Positions 8,907 through 17,529 of a stretch of 59,764 bases of DNA are shown piece by piece; the stretch's first letter is position 1; every line of letters begins with the position of its first letter. A program made the position numbers and the translations under genes. This DNA comes from Acidobacteriota bacterium (lineage in GTDB: Bacteria; Acidobacteriota; JAAYUB01): the NCBI GenBank assembly GCA_029565065.1, contig JAKQOW010000163.1:1-59764 (forward strand), in the 5' to 3' direction. The notes beneath the pieces were generated by a model. The model did not search any database. It was not told where the DNA came from and saw only the letters and a list, made by a program, of their open reading frames with translations.

Positions 8907-9978
8907 CGCACGACGGTGGCGTGTCCGTGCTGTGGGGTCGAGCTGCGGTGTAGCGGCCGGGACGGGCCAGGAGGAGCCGCAGGCCGTCGGCCTCCCAGTC
9001 TCGACCGGACGGCTCCTGGGGCCAACCGTCGGCGCAGGGAGCCAGCAACTCGGCTCCGGGACCGGTCACGATCACCGGCCGCCAGGGGCCCTCCTCTTCC
9101 GGCAGGAGTCGGGTGGCGGCGAACAACCCGCCGTCGAGCCGAACTTCGCTGTTGAGATCGTGACCACTGGCCAGCTGGATCAAATAGTCGCCCAGTTTGG
9201 CGGGGGTCAGTCGGTCGGTCCGGTGCGCCAGTCCCGCCCGGATTAGTGATCCCTTGAGCACCCAGACGGTGGTGAGTGCGGCGCCGGCGTGCACCAGAAA
9301 CCAGCGCGCCGGCAGGGCCGTCCGCAGGAGGGGGTGGCCTGCCTGCAGCCCGATGAACGCCGCCGCCGCCGGGGCGACGAAGAGGCTGTTCGAAAACACC
9401 CGACTCAGTCCCCAAGCCAATGATGGATAGGGTTGGACGGCGGGCTGTGTCAGGTCGGACGCGGCGCCGCCCGAGTCCAGAAAATGACTGAACAGGTCGC
9501 CGGCCTGGTCGCGGGTCCGATGCAGCGATGCCCATGGTTCCTCCACCGCCAGGACCAGCCGCCGGGGAAGCGGGATGGCCAGTTCCACCAGCAGCCGCCA
9601 CACCGGATCCCGGACGAGGGTCCATGGGTTGACGGGAAAAGTCCCGGCCGGCGGATGGGCCGCGGCGCGCAGCGACAGGTCGGTGCCGGGAAACAGCCGA
9701 TCCAGCTGCAGCTGGAATTCGCGGTCAGCCCAGATGGGGATGCCCGCCTCCGCCAACAGCCGGATGGCGTCCACATGCTCTGCCGCCAGCGGGAGCATGC
9801 CGCCCAGATGGGGCGGCACCTGTTCCTCGCGGCAGGTCCGGAGCAGTTCGGACAGGCGGTCGGCGTAACCGGTGAGCTGCAGCTCAACGCCGGCGGTAGT
9901 CTCGGATTGAAGCAGAACGCGTGACGCGCGCGGCGTCACCATCAGCCCCATGTCGCAGGTACAGATAGATGGGTCCAT
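8893..9978 (-). CDS. DUF1786-like protein of unknown function
   Basis: A 361-aa probably cytosolic protein. It opens with ICTCDMG, and the C-terminal half has LAHRTDRLTPAKLGDYL followed by a DGG motif and VIVTGPGAELL. This matches my memory of the DUF1786 pattern (an N-terminal DIGaGT-like motif, HHTg...kL, DGGHG, vTGP), but several positions differ, so the family call is tentative. No signal peptide or clear membrane helix is seen. It is divergent from the cysteine-desulfidase-like gene. Its TATAAT box lies only 8 bp before the ATG and there is no ribosome-binding site, so the mRNA may be leaderless. Confidence 0.6.
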   Translation of the reverse strand: MDPSICTCDMGLMVTPRASRVLLQSETTAGVELQLTGYADRLSELLRTCREEQVPPHLGGMLPLAAEHVDAIRLLAEAGIPIWADREFQLQLDRLFPGTDLSLRAAAHPPAGTFPVNPWTLVRDPVWRLLVELAIPLPRRLVLAVEEPWASLHRTRDQAGDLFSHFLDSGGAASDLTQPAVQPYPSLAWGLSRVFSNSLFVAPAAAAFIGLQAGHPLLRTALPARWFLVHAGAALTTVWVLKGSLIRAGLAHRTDRLTPAKLGDYLIQLASGHDLNSEVRLDGGLFAATRLLPEEEGPWRPVIVTGPGAELLAPCADGWPQEPSGRDWEADGLRLLLARPGRYTAARPHSTDTPPSCGSVN

Positions 9979-9986
9979 GGGCTTGG

Positions 9987-10015
9987 ATTATAGCCGAACC
10001 GGCTCCACCCGCCAA
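9987..10015 (-). promoter_or_regulatory. Promoter of the DUF1786-like gene, leaderless geometry
   Basis: On the minus strand TTGGCG (10015-10010), 17 bp, TATAAT (9992-9987), then 8 bp and the ATG at 9978. A start site 6-8 bp after the -10 would fall at or within 2 bp of the start codon. Confidence 0.6.
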
Positions 10016-10030
10016 GGTCGGAAGAAATGG

Positions 10031-10059
10031 TTGCTGCCCGGGGATCATGCCGGTACAAT
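10031..10059 (+). promoter_or_regulatory. Promoter of the cysteine-desulfidase-like gene
   Basis: TTGCTG (10031-10036), 17 bp, TACAAT (10054-10059). The expected start near 10066 leaves a leader of about 40 nt before the GAGG and ATG at 10106. Confidence 0.55.
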
Positions 10060-10105
10060 AGCGAATCTTGGATACACCGATCAGTGCCTTCAGCGCGAGG
10101 CCCGG

Positions 10106-11461
10106 ATGAGCGGACCAATGAATTTGGAAAAACTGTTTCAAGCCATTCTGAAACCGGCCCTCGGCTGCACGGAACCGGTGGCGGTCGCCCTGGCGGTCGG
10201 CTCAGCCGTCCAGGCCGCCGGCGGTTGGGTGGTGGGGCAACGCGTCCTGCCGGTGACCGGTTTGAAGGCCGCGGACATCGAGGATATCACGGTGAAGGTC
10301 ACCCCGTGCATCTACAAGAATGCGTTTGCCATACCAATCCCGAACACACCCGGATTGAAGGGCATCTACATCTCGGCGGCGCTGGGCGCCTTCTGCAATC
10401 CGCTGCTGGAACTGGAACTCTTCAACCAGGTGGACAACGCCGCGGTGGACCAGGCCCGGTGGCTCATCGACCAGGGCCGCGTATCGGTGACCGTCGATGA
10501 AAACCTGCCGCCGGTCGACCTGTACATCGAGGCGGTGGTCCGCTTCCGGCGGGAAGCGGATGTCCTCGCTGGCGGCTGCAGCATCCAGGACCGGCACACG
10601 CACATCGTGCGCCTGCTTGCCGGTGACCGGGAAACCTATCGCGATCAGCCTGAGGCCACCGGACACCGACCGGTCGACGCGGATTTGGAAACCCTGCGCC
10701 AGATGCCGCTCAGCGAGATAGTCGCCCTGGTGGCTGAGCTGCCGGATCCGGTGGTGGAGCTGATCCGCCGGACCATCGCGTTGAACATGCGTGTCTGCGA
10801 AGCCGGCTTGACCGAACCGCTGGGCCTGGGTGCCGGGTATCACGGCGCCGGCGGCGACGCCGACGACCATGTCGACCTGCCCCACCATGTCTCCAGCGTC
10901 GCGGCGGCGGGCAGCGATGCCCGCATGTCCGGCTTTCCGTTGGAGGTGATGAGTTCCGCGGGATCCGGCAACCAGGGGATCATCGCGACGATCCCGGTGG
11001 TGGCCTGGGCCCGCAATGCGGGCCTGCCGGAGGACCGGCTGGTTCGGGCGGTGGCGCTGGCCCACCTGGTCACCATGCACATCACCCTGCACGTGGGCTA
11101 CCTGTCCGCGCTCTGCGGTGTGGCCATCAAGGCCGGGATCGGGGCGGCTTGCGGCATCACCTACGCGATGGGCGGGGACGTCACGGACATCGGACGGGCG
11201 GTCAAGATCATGGCGGCCACGCTCTCCGGCATGATCTGCGACGGGGCCAAACCGGGCTGCGCGCTGAAAGTCAGCTCCTCGGCGGATATGGCCACCCGCG
11301 CGGCCCAAATGGCCATGAAACAGATGGATGTGTCGGCGGATGACGGCATCGTCGCGCTGACGCCCGAGGCCACCATCCGCAACCTGGCGGAACTGAGCCG
11401 GTCCATGCGGGCCGTGGATCGGAAGATCATCGAGATCATGGATGAAAAGGCCCGCCGCTGA
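10106..11461 (+). CDS. L-cysteine desulfidase family protein (CdsB/UPF0597)
   Basis: A 451-aa member of the UPF0597/L-serine-dehydratase alpha-like family. The N-terminal ALGCTEPVAVALA motif holds Cys21, the first ligand of the [4Fe-4S] cluster in characterised cysteine desulfidases; further conserved Cys lie in ACGITYAMGG and ICDGAKPGCALKV. The enzyme splits L-cysteine to sulfide, ammonia and pyruvate; some relatives act on other beta-substituted amino acids. The start at 10106 has GAGG five bases upstream, and a longer frame from 9950 adds unrelated residues. It stands alone, so the substrate is not certain. Confidence 0.85.
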   Translation: MSGPMNLEKLFQAILKPALGCTEPVAVALAVGSAVQAAGGWVVGQRVLPVTGLKAADIEDITVKVTPCIYKNAFAIPIPNTPGLKGIYISAALGAFCNPLLELELFNQVDNAAVDQARWLIDQGRVSVTVDENLPPVDLYIEAVVRFRREADVLAGGCSIQDRHTHIVRLLAGDRETYRDQPEATGHRPVDADLETLRQMPLSEIVALVAELPDPVVELIRRTIALNMRVCEAGLTEPLGLGAGYHGAGGDADDHVDLPHHVSSVAAAGSDARMSGFPLEVMSSAGSGNQGIIATIPVVAWARNAGLPEDRLVRAVALAHLVTMHITLHVGYLSALCGVAIKAGIGAACGITYAMGGDVTDIGRAVKIMAATLSGMICDGAKPGCALKVSSSADMATRAAQMAMKQMDVSADDGIVALTPEATIRNLAELSRSMRAVDRKIIEIMDEKARR

Positions 11462-11643
11462 GTGACGCGGGTGGGCAACCGGACAGCGGGGGGGCGCTGG
11501 GCCGGTCGACTGCAGGACAGGTGTTGTTGCCAGCGGCGCAGGCCGAGGCGACACCGGAACCGCGGCCGGAGTTCCGTGCGGCGCATGCGCACCGCGCCCG
11601 GCCGGGTATATCGCCGGGGACATGATTCTGCGGGGACCGGGTG
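11462..11643. other. Intergenic region, nothing recognised
   Basis: 182 bp of GC-rich sequence between the desulfidase gene and the membrane glycosyltransferase. One Arg-rich frame crosses it but shows no protein-like composition. Confidence 0.4.
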
Positions 11644-13578
11644 ATGACTCCACTGCCTTGGCTCAACGTTCTGCCAGCTGTTATCCAGTCCGGGCTTGCC
11701 TTGGCCTGGGTTGCTATCCTGGTGGCGGGCTGCCGCGGCTTAGGCGCCCGGATTGAAGGGTTCATCCTGCCAATCGAGGAGCATCCCCGGCGCCACAGCG
11801 CCTTCACGTTCGCGTTCCAGACCGCCCTGGGGCTGGGCGCCATGGCCCAGCTGCTCTACGGCCTGTCGCTGGTGGGCCTGGTGCGGCTGCCGGTGGTCGC
11901 GGCGCTGGCCGTCGGGTTCTGGTGGTGGGGGCATCGCGGCCAGCCGGGCCGGCCGGTGTGGGCATGCCTGCGCGATCACGGCCGCTGGCCGGCGCTGGCC
12001 CTGGTGCTGCTCGGTGTTCCGTTTGTACTGTGCTTCGTGCCCGAACTCAATTTTGACGCCTTGCGCACCCATCTCTGGCTGGCTCGCGAACTGGCCGCCA
12101 CCGGACTGCTGCCGGTGGAACCGAGCAACTGGAACGCGTACATTCCCAACGCCACGGCCGTGCTCTTTGGCGCAGCGGGGTTGGCGGGGGGAGAAGTCGG
12201 CGCGAAACTGCTGCATTTCTGCCTGGGTGTTCTGATTGCGCTGCTGCCGGGCGTATTTGTGGAGGAACGGCTCGAACCCGGAGGCACCTGGCTGTTCGCG
12301 GCGTTCTGGCTGGTGCTGCCCGTGGTGATGTGGGAGATGTCTTCGGCATATACCGATCTCGGCGTGACGCTGTTTCTGTTTGCGGCGATCTTGTGTTTGT
12401 TCCGGTGGCGCCGGTTTGGCACAGAAGGCTGGTTGACTCTCGCTGCAATTTTCATGGGTCTGGCGCTGACCGCCAAGCCCACGGCGCTGCCGTGGCTCGG
12501 CTGGTTGACGGGCGCGGTGCTGGTGTTCGGCGCATTCCTGCGCCGTCCGCGGCGTGACGTGCTTCTCCACGCCGGCATTTTCGTCGCGCTGGCCGTGCTG
12601 ATCGTTGCTCCGTGGCTGTTCCGCACGTATTTCCTGACAGGGAATCCGCTCTTCCCGATACCGCTGCCCGGTTTCCACTCTGACCTGATCACGCCGGCGA
12701 TCGTGGCCGAGGTGCGCCGGGAGCAACTCGCTTTCGGCTTCGGCCGCGAGTGGAGCGCGCTGGTGGCCCTGCCCTGGAATCTCCTGATCCGCCCCGAAGC
12801 GTTTCGAGGCGGTCCGGGGCCGCTGATATTCCTGGCCCTGCCTCTGCTGGCGTTGTGGTGGCGGCGCAGCTCGGGTTGGGACCGGTGGTTCGCCTTGTCC
12901 TTCGGGTTCGGAACGCTGGTCTGGTTCTTCACCGCCCAGGAAATCCGCTACCTGATGCCCGTGTTGCCGCTGGCGGCCTGGCTGATTCTGCGGCCGCTGG
13001 TTCTGGGTGAACGCTGGGGCCGCGGGTTCCAGATCGCCTGGGGGGTGGGGCTGGCGCTGCAGCTCGTGTACCTGTCACCGCTCGTCTATCCGTGGGTGCA
13101 TCCCGACGTGCCCTTCCAGGTCAGGGTGGGGGTTGCCGAACTGAAGACAGCTGCGGGGATCATGCCGCGAGCGGAGTATCTCGCCGCCCGGAATTCGTTT
13201 TTTCCGGTCTATGACTGGGCCAACCGCAATCTGACCGGTTCGGTACGGCTGCTCTCGTTTGATGCGGCGGCCTACTGGAGCCGCTGGCCGTTGCTGTACG
13301 CCTTTTCGAAGGAAGGCGAATTCGCGGGCACCGAGCACGCTCCGGACGTCATCCTCACGCGGTGCCACCGCGCGCGGCTGACCCACGTCATCGTCAACTC
13401 CGACTGGCTGACGCCTGACATGGACCGCCGACGCGTGTCGGAATTTTTCAAGCCGGAATTTCAGGACCGCTACCTGCAACTGGTCCACACTCGCGGGCCG
13501 GTCAAGCTGTTCGCGATCCCGCCGCCGGCCGGGATCGGCGCCGCACCGCCCCCTGCCCCGGCCGGAGCCGGCCCATGA
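11644..13578 (+). CDS. Polytopic GT-C type membrane glycosyltransferase
   Basis: A 644-aa integral membrane protein with about 12-13 hydrophobic segments and a soluble C-terminal tail (about residues 510-645). The first large loop contains FDALRTHLWLARELA, the acidic-plus-HLxLAR signature of ArnT/PMT-like GT-C enzymes that use polyprenyl-phosphate sugars. EIRYLMPVLPLAAW late in the membrane part is also typical. The next gene overlaps by 4 bp and is a dolichyl-phosphate-mannose-synthase-like GT2. The pair probably makes a lipid-linked sugar and transfers it on the periplasmic side (inference). ATG 11644 is preferred over the adjacent GTG because GGGGA lies 7 bp upstream. Confidence 0.8.
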   Translation: MTPLPWLNVLPAVIQSGLALAWVAILVAGCRGLGARIEGFILPIEEHPRRHSAFTFAFQTALGLGAMAQLLYGLSLVGLVRLPVVAALAVGFWWWGHRGQPGRPVWACLRDHGRWPALALVLLGVPFVLCFVPELNFDALRTHLWLARELAATGLLPVEPSNWNAYIPNATAVLFGAAGLAGGEVGAKLLHFCLGVLIALLPGVFVEERLEPGGTWLFAAFWLVLPVVMWEMSSAYTDLGVTLFLFAAILCLFRWRRFGTEGWLTLAAIFMGLALTAKPTALPWLGWLTGAVLVFGAFLRRPRRDVLLHAGIFVALAVLIVAPWLFRTYFLTGNPLFPIPLPGFHSDLITPAIVAEVRREQLAFGFGREWSALVALPWNLLIRPEAFRGGPGPLIFLALPLLALWWRRSSGWDRWFALSFGFGTLVWFFTAQEIRYLMPVLPLAAWLILRPLVLGERWGRGFQIAWGVGLALQLVYLSPLVYPWVHPDVPFQVRVGVAELKTAAGIMPRAEYLAARNSFFPVYDWANRNLTGSVRLLSFDAAAYWSRWPLLYAFSKEGEFAGTEHAPDVILTRCHRARLTHVIVNSDWLTPDMDRRRVSEFFKPEFQDRYLQLVHTRGPVKLFAIPPPAGIGAAPPPAPAGAGP

Positions 13579-14300
13579 AGCTCTCCGTGCTGATTCCGGT
13601 TTACAACGAAGCCACCACCATCGCGACCGTGCTGAAGCAGGTGACCCGGGTGGATCTCGGGGACATCGTGCGGGAAGTCATCGTCGTGGACGACGGCTCC
13701 ATCGACGGCACTGCGGAGCGGGTGCAGGCGTTCATCGCCGCGGATCCGGCCGGAGTCGAAATCCGCTTGTTCCGCAAAGCCAACGGCGGCAAGGGATCGG
13801 CCATTCGTGAGGGCCTGCGCCACGCCGGCGGCGACTATGTCCTGGTCCAGGATGCGGACCTGGAATACGATCCGCGGGAGCACGCCCGCCTGCTCCACGC
13901 CGCGGTCTCCCGCGGTTCGCCGGTGGTGTACGGGTCGCGCAATCAGGGCGGGCGGAACCCGCGTTCCAGCGCGGCCTTTTACTGGGGCGGCCGGCTGCTG
14001 TCGGTGTGGGCCAACGTGCTGTACGGCTCGCGCCTCACCGACTACGCGACTTGCTACAAACTGCTGGACCGCCGCCTGATGGAAGAGCTGCGACTGGCAT
14101 GTGATGGATTTGAATTCTGCGCCGAGGTCACGGCCAAGGTGCTGCGCCGGGGCGTGCCCATCGTGGAGATCCCTATCAGTTACCATCCCCGCAGCTTCGC
14201 CGAAGGGAAGAAAATCCGCGCGCGGGACGGGATCATCGCCGCCTGGACCTTCCTGCGCCTGCGCTTCTCCCGCTCCGCCGCGCCCACCCAACGCACCTGA
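13575..14300 (+). CDS. Family 2 glycosyltransferase, polyprenyl-phosphate mannose/glucose synthase-like
   Basis: A 241-aa cytosolic GT-A enzyme. It has the nucleotide-sugar motifs of the DPM1 group: LSVLIPVYNEATTI at the N-terminus, VIVVDDGSIDGT, KANGGKGSAIREGL, and the metal-binding QDADLEYDP. The acceptor-side YKLLDRR and EIPISYHPRSFAEGKKI are diagnostic of dolichol-phosphate-mannose-synthase-like proteins. There is no C-terminal membrane domain. It probably charges a polyprenyl phosphate for the GT-C protein encoded just upstream, with which it overlaps (ATGA). Confidence in the class is high; the sugar is unknown. Confidence 0.92.
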   Translation: MKLSVLIPVYNEATTIATVLKQVTRVDLGDIVREVIVVDDGSIDGTAERVQAFIAADPAGVEIRLFRKANGGKGSAIREGLRHAGGDYVLVQDADLEYDPREHARLLHAAVSRGSPVVYGSRNQGGRNPRSSAAFYWGGRLLSVWANVLYGSRLTDYATCYKLLDRRLMEELRLACDGFEFCAEVTAKVLRRGVPIVEIPISYHPRSFAEGKKIRARDGIIAAWTFLRLRFSRSAAPTQRT

Positions 14301-14346
14301 CGGCATGCACCGCGCGACCCGCGCCGGGCGGCTTTCTGTCCGATTT

Positions 14347-14360
14347 TTGACCCAGATCAA
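14347..14360 (+). promoter_or_regulatory. FNR/DNR-type binding site upstream of hcp
   Basis: TTGACCCAGATCAA differs from the FNR consensus TTGAT-N4-ATCAA at one position. Its centre (14353.5) is about 41 bp before the start site predicted from the -10 box, the spacing of a class II activated promoter. Confidence 0.65.
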
Positions 14361-14381
14361 ATGCCGCCGTCGGTTTCCGGT

Positions 14382-14387
14382 TAGAAT
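14382..14387 (+). promoter_or_regulatory. -10 box TAGAAT of the hcp promoter
   Basis: TAGAAT matches TATAAT at five of six bases. No -35 box is needed if an FNR-family activator binds at 14347-14360. The predicted start is near 14394-14395. Confidence 0.6.
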
Positions 14388-14437
14388 GGTCCGCGCGGGG
14401 ATCCGCTCCGGCGTCCCGATCATCCAGGAGAATGACC

Positions 14438-16039
14438 ATGCACATGTACTGCTACCAATGCCAGGAGACCGGCGAAAAAACCGGCTGCCGCTACCACGGC
14501 GCCTGCGGCAAGACGGACGAAACCGCCAATCTTCAGGATCTGTTGATCTATGTCCTGAAGGGGATCGCGGTGTGCGCCGAAGCGGCGCCTCCGGGGCGGC
14601 CCGTGGACCGCGACGCGGGACTCTGCATCGCCCGGTCGCTCTACGCCACCATCACGAACACGAACTTTGATCCGGACCGCTTTGTGAGCATGATCGGCGA
14701 AGGGCTGCAGATCCGGAATCGCCTGCGTGACCTGCACCGGCCGTCACTCACACCCGCCCTGCAGGACATGATCAATTGGGACGAAACCGACGTCTGGCGG
14801 CTGCGCCAAAAATCCATGACGGTGGACATCCGCAACACCCCCAGCGAGGACATTCGCTCGCTCCGGGAGCTGACCACGTACGCCCTGAAGGGCATTTCGG
14901 CGTATGTGGTCCACGCGGCAGTCAACGACTTCTACGACGACACGCTGCTCGGCGCCATGATCCGGCTGCTGGCGGCCATCGCTCGGGAGGAGGACGAGTC
15001 GACGCTCGGTGCTTTGGCCATCGAGGCAGGCCGGGTCATGATCGACGCCATGGCACTGCTGGACCGCGCCAACACCGCCGTTTACGGGCAGCCGGAGGCG
15101 GTACCGGTTCCGCTGGGCACGCGCACCCGGCCGGGCATCCTGGTGACCGGTCACGATCTCAAGGACCTGGTGGAGCTCCTGGAGCAGACCGCGGGCACCG
15201 GCCTTGACGTGTACACGCATTCCGAGATGTGGGCCGCCCACTACTACCCCGCCCTGCGCCGGCATGCTCACTTGGTCGGCAACTATGGCAACGCATGGTG
15301 GATGCAGGATTTCGAATTTGCCAGTTTCAACGGCCCCATTCTGGTCACGTCCAACTGCATCGTGCCGGTCCAGGACGCCTACCGGCATCGGATCTTCACC
15401 ACCGGCGCGGCCGGATATCCCGGGATTCCCCACATCCCGGACGCGCCGGCCGGTCAGGCCAAGGATTTCGGCGCCCTGATCCGGTTGGCGCACGGATGTC
15501 CTCCGCCCCAGCCCATCGAACAGGGCAGCGTTGTCGGCGGATTCACCCACGGATTCGTCTCCGCGCATCTGGATGGCGTTCTGAACGCGGTCCGCACGGG
15601 GAAGATCCGCCGGTTCGTGGTGATGGGCGGCTGCGACGGTCGCGATCCCCGGCGGCAGTACTTCACCGATCTGGCCCGGTCGCTGCCGCCCGAGGCGGTC
15701 ATCCTCACCGCCGGGTGCGCCAAGTATCGCTACATCAAGCTGCCGCTGGGCGACATCGACGGATTGCCCCGAGTGCTGGATGCCGGCCAGTGCAATGATT
15801 GTTATTCGCTGGTGCGGATCGCCCTGGCGCTTCAAGCGGCTCTGGGCATCGACGACGTCAACGATCTGCCCATAGACTTCGAGCTGGCCTGGTACGACCA
15901 GAAGGCGATCGGCATCATCCTGTCGTTGCTGAAGCTGGGCTTCCGCAAGGTGCGCATGGGACCCACCCTGCCCCTCTTCCTGCAGACAGGGGCTGGTCGG
16001 CGCTTCATGGACCGGTACGGACTGGGCTGCACCTGCTGA
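14438..16039 (+). CDS. hcp: Hydroxylamine reductase / hybrid cluster protein
   Basis: A 533-aa hybrid cluster protein, the usual length. The N-terminal C-x2-C-x8-C-x5-C motif (CYQC...CRYHGACGK) binds the [4Fe-4S] cluster. Cluster ligands for the 4Fe-2S-2O hybrid centre are seen in NYGNAWWMQ, VTSNCIVP, TAGCAKYRY and DAGQCNDCYS. Hcp proteins reduce nitric oxide or hydroxylamine in the cytosol under anaerobic nitrosative stress. ATG 14438 is chosen because AGGAG lies 7 bp upstream; the ATG at 14432 is too close to it. The FNR-like box and -10 upstream explain anaerobic control. An MBL persulfide-dioxygenase-like gene follows after 83 bp. Confidence 0.95.
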   Translation: MHMYCYQCQETGEKTGCRYHGACGKTDETANLQDLLIYVLKGIAVCAEAAPPGRPVDRDAGLCIARSLYATITNTNFDPDRFVSMIGEGLQIRNRLRDLHRPSLTPALQDMINWDETDVWRLRQKSMTVDIRNTPSEDIRSLRELTTYALKGISAYVVHAAVNDFYDDTLLGAMIRLLAAIAREEDESTLGALAIEAGRVMIDAMALLDRANTAVYGQPEAVPVPLGTRTRPGILVTGHDLKDLVELLEQTAGTGLDVYTHSEMWAAHYYPALRRHAHLVGNYGNAWWMQDFEFASFNGPILVTSNCIVPVQDAYRHRIFTTGAAGYPGIPHIPDAPAGQAKDFGALIRLAHGCPPPQPIEQGSVVGGFTHGFVSAHLDGVLNAVRTGKIRRFVVMGGCDGRDPRRQYFTDLARSLPPEAVILTAGCAKYRYIKLPLGDIDGLPRVLDAGQCNDCYSLVRIALALQAALGIDDVNDLPIDFELAWYDQKAIGIILSLLKLGFRKVRMGPTLPLFLQTGAGRRFMDRYGLGCTC

Positions 16040-16122
16040 TCGCGTCCCCCGGTTGATCGGGCTACGTCCGCTCGGGTCAGGGGCCGGCCCGGGCGGTGTT
16101 GCAGATCCGCGGGAGGTTCACG

Positions 16123-16755
16123 ATGGTGTTCCAACAGATCGTTCAGGGCCGCAGCCGGAATTTCGCCTACCTGTTTGCCAGCCGCCCGGGTGGCAGCGGC
16201 TTCGTCGTGGACCCTGGGCCGGACCCTGTCCCCGACCGTCTCTTGGAAATTATCCGTGACCTAAGGGTAAGTGTCACGGCGATCATCCTCACCCATCATC
16301 ATGCCGATCATGTGGCAGGCACGGTTGCGTTGGCGGCGGCGACAGGCGCAGCCGTGCACGCCCACGCGGAGACAGCCCGCCTGCTTTCCGGCCGGGTGCG
16401 GGTGGACCGGCTCCTGGTCGACGGCGCGACGCTCCGGTGGGAAGAGAATCTGGCCGCCGTGGTGTTGGCCACGCCCGGCCACGCCCCCGGGAGCAGCTGC
16501 CTGGTGGTGAACGACACCTGGCTGGTCACCGGCGACACCTTGTTCATCGGCGACTGCGGCCGCACCGACCTGCCCGAGGGCGACGCGGCTGCGCTGTTCC
16601 GGAGTCTCCAGCGGCTCAAGGGGCTCCCGGATCATCTGGCGGTCTGTCCCGGCCATGACTACGGCCCCGTCCCGATCCGGCGGCTGGGCGAGGAGAAAGA
16701 GCACAACCCGGCGCTGCAGGCCGCCGACCTGGCCGCGTTCAAAGCGATTCCCTGA
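16123..16755 (+). CDS. MBL-fold hydrolase, persulfide dioxygenase / glyoxalase II-like
   Basis: A 210-aa metallo-beta-lactamase-fold protein with the metal motif THHHADH, then TPGHAPGS, TGDTLFIGDCGRTDLPEGD and CPGHDYG. The GCGRTD-like segment, the short length and the C-terminal EEKEHNP resemble the ETHE1 (persulfide dioxygenase) branch more than classical GloB. Such enzymes oxidise glutathione persulfide or hydrolyse thioesters. The start at 16123 has GGGAGG six bases upstream. It probably shares the hcp transcript, which suggests a joint role in reactive nitrogen/sulfur stress (inference). Confidence 0.85.
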   Translation: MVFQQIVQGRSRNFAYLFASRPGGSGFVVDPGPDPVPDRLLEIIRDLRVSVTAIILTHHHADHVAGTVALAAATGAAVHAHAETARLLSGRVRVDRLLVDGATLRWEENLAAVVLATPGHAPGSSCLVVNDTWLVTGDTLFIGDCGRTDLPEGDAAALFRSLQRLKGLPDHLAVCPGHDYGPVPIRRLGEEKEHNPALQAADLAAFKAIP

Positions 16756-16761
16756 GCGGTT

Positions 16762-17529
16762 TTAATCGAACGACGCCATGACCGGCGCGTGGTCGGACGG
16801 CTTCTCCCCCTTCCGCTCGTCCCGGTGCACCGCCGCACCGGTGCAGCGCGCCGCCATGGGCGCGCTGGCGAGGATGTGGTCGATCCGCAACCCCCAGCCG
16901 CGATGAAACGCGCCGCCGCGGTAATCCCACCAGGTGTAGATCGTCTCCTCCGGATGGTGCCGGCGGAGCAAATCCGTCAACCCCCAGCCGGCCAGGTGGC
17001 GCAACGCCTCCTTCTCCGGTTCGGTGAAGAGCAACTGCCCGCGCCACGCCGCGACATTCCACACGTCGCGGTCTGCGGGGGCGACGTTAAAATCGCCCGC
17101 CAGCACCAGGGGGGACGCCGGGGGCACCGCGGCGTCCAGCCAGTCGCGGAAACGCCGGTACCAGGCCAGCTTGTCCCCATAGCGAGGGGAATCCAGGGCG
17201 GTGCCGTTCGGGGCGTACACGCTCACGACGCGCACGCCGGCCACGGTGGCGGCGATCATGCGGCGGTCGGCGTCGGCTGCGTCGCCGGGGAACCCGCGCA
17301 CCACGTCCGCCGCCGGAGCCAGGCTGAGCAGGGCGACTCCGTTGTAGGTTTTCTGGCCGAAGACGGCGCAACGGTAGCCCAGCGCCTCGATCTCGGCGAA
17401 CGGAAACTGGTCGTCGACGACCTTGGTCTCCTGCAGACAGGCAACGTCGGGCCGCTCCCGGCCCAGCCAATCGAGGAGCCGGGGCAGCCGGGCTCGGATG
17501 GAGTTCACGTTCCAGGTGGCGATTTTCAC
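16762..17529 (-). CDS. xth: Exodeoxyribonuclease III
   Basis: A 255-aa member of the EEP nuclease fold that repairs abasic sites in DNA. Catalytic motifs are all present: the N-terminal TWNVNSIRAR, CLQETKV (metal-binding Glu), SVYAPNG, LAGDFNVAP and the C-terminal RIDHILAS and PSDHAPV. The GTG start at 17529 overlaps the TGA of the upstream cupin gene (GTGA), so the two are probably translationally coupled. A longer frame from 17550 would run into the cupin gene. Confidence 0.95.
   Translation of the reverse strand: MKIATWNVNSIRARLPRLLDWLGRERPDVACLQETKVVDDQFPFAEIEALGYRCAVFGQKTYNGVALLSLAPAADVVRGFPGDAADADRRMIAATVAGVRVVSVYAPNGTALDSPRYGDKLAWYRRFRDWLDAAVPPASPLVLAGDFNVAPADRDVWNVAAWRGQLLFTEPEKEALRHLAGWGLTDLLRRHHPEETIYTWWDYRGGAFHRGWGLRIDHILASAPMAARCTGAAVHRDERKGEKPSDHAPVMASFD

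Noticed and set aside
11462..11644. A 60-codon Arg-rich frame between the desulfidase gene and the glycosyltransferase
   Set aside because: Composition is that of random GC-rich DNA and it lacks a ribosome-binding site.
14432..14437. ATG 14432 as the hcp start
   Set aside because: Only one base separates it from the AGGAG; ATG 14438 has the correct 7-base spacing and begins the family N-terminus.
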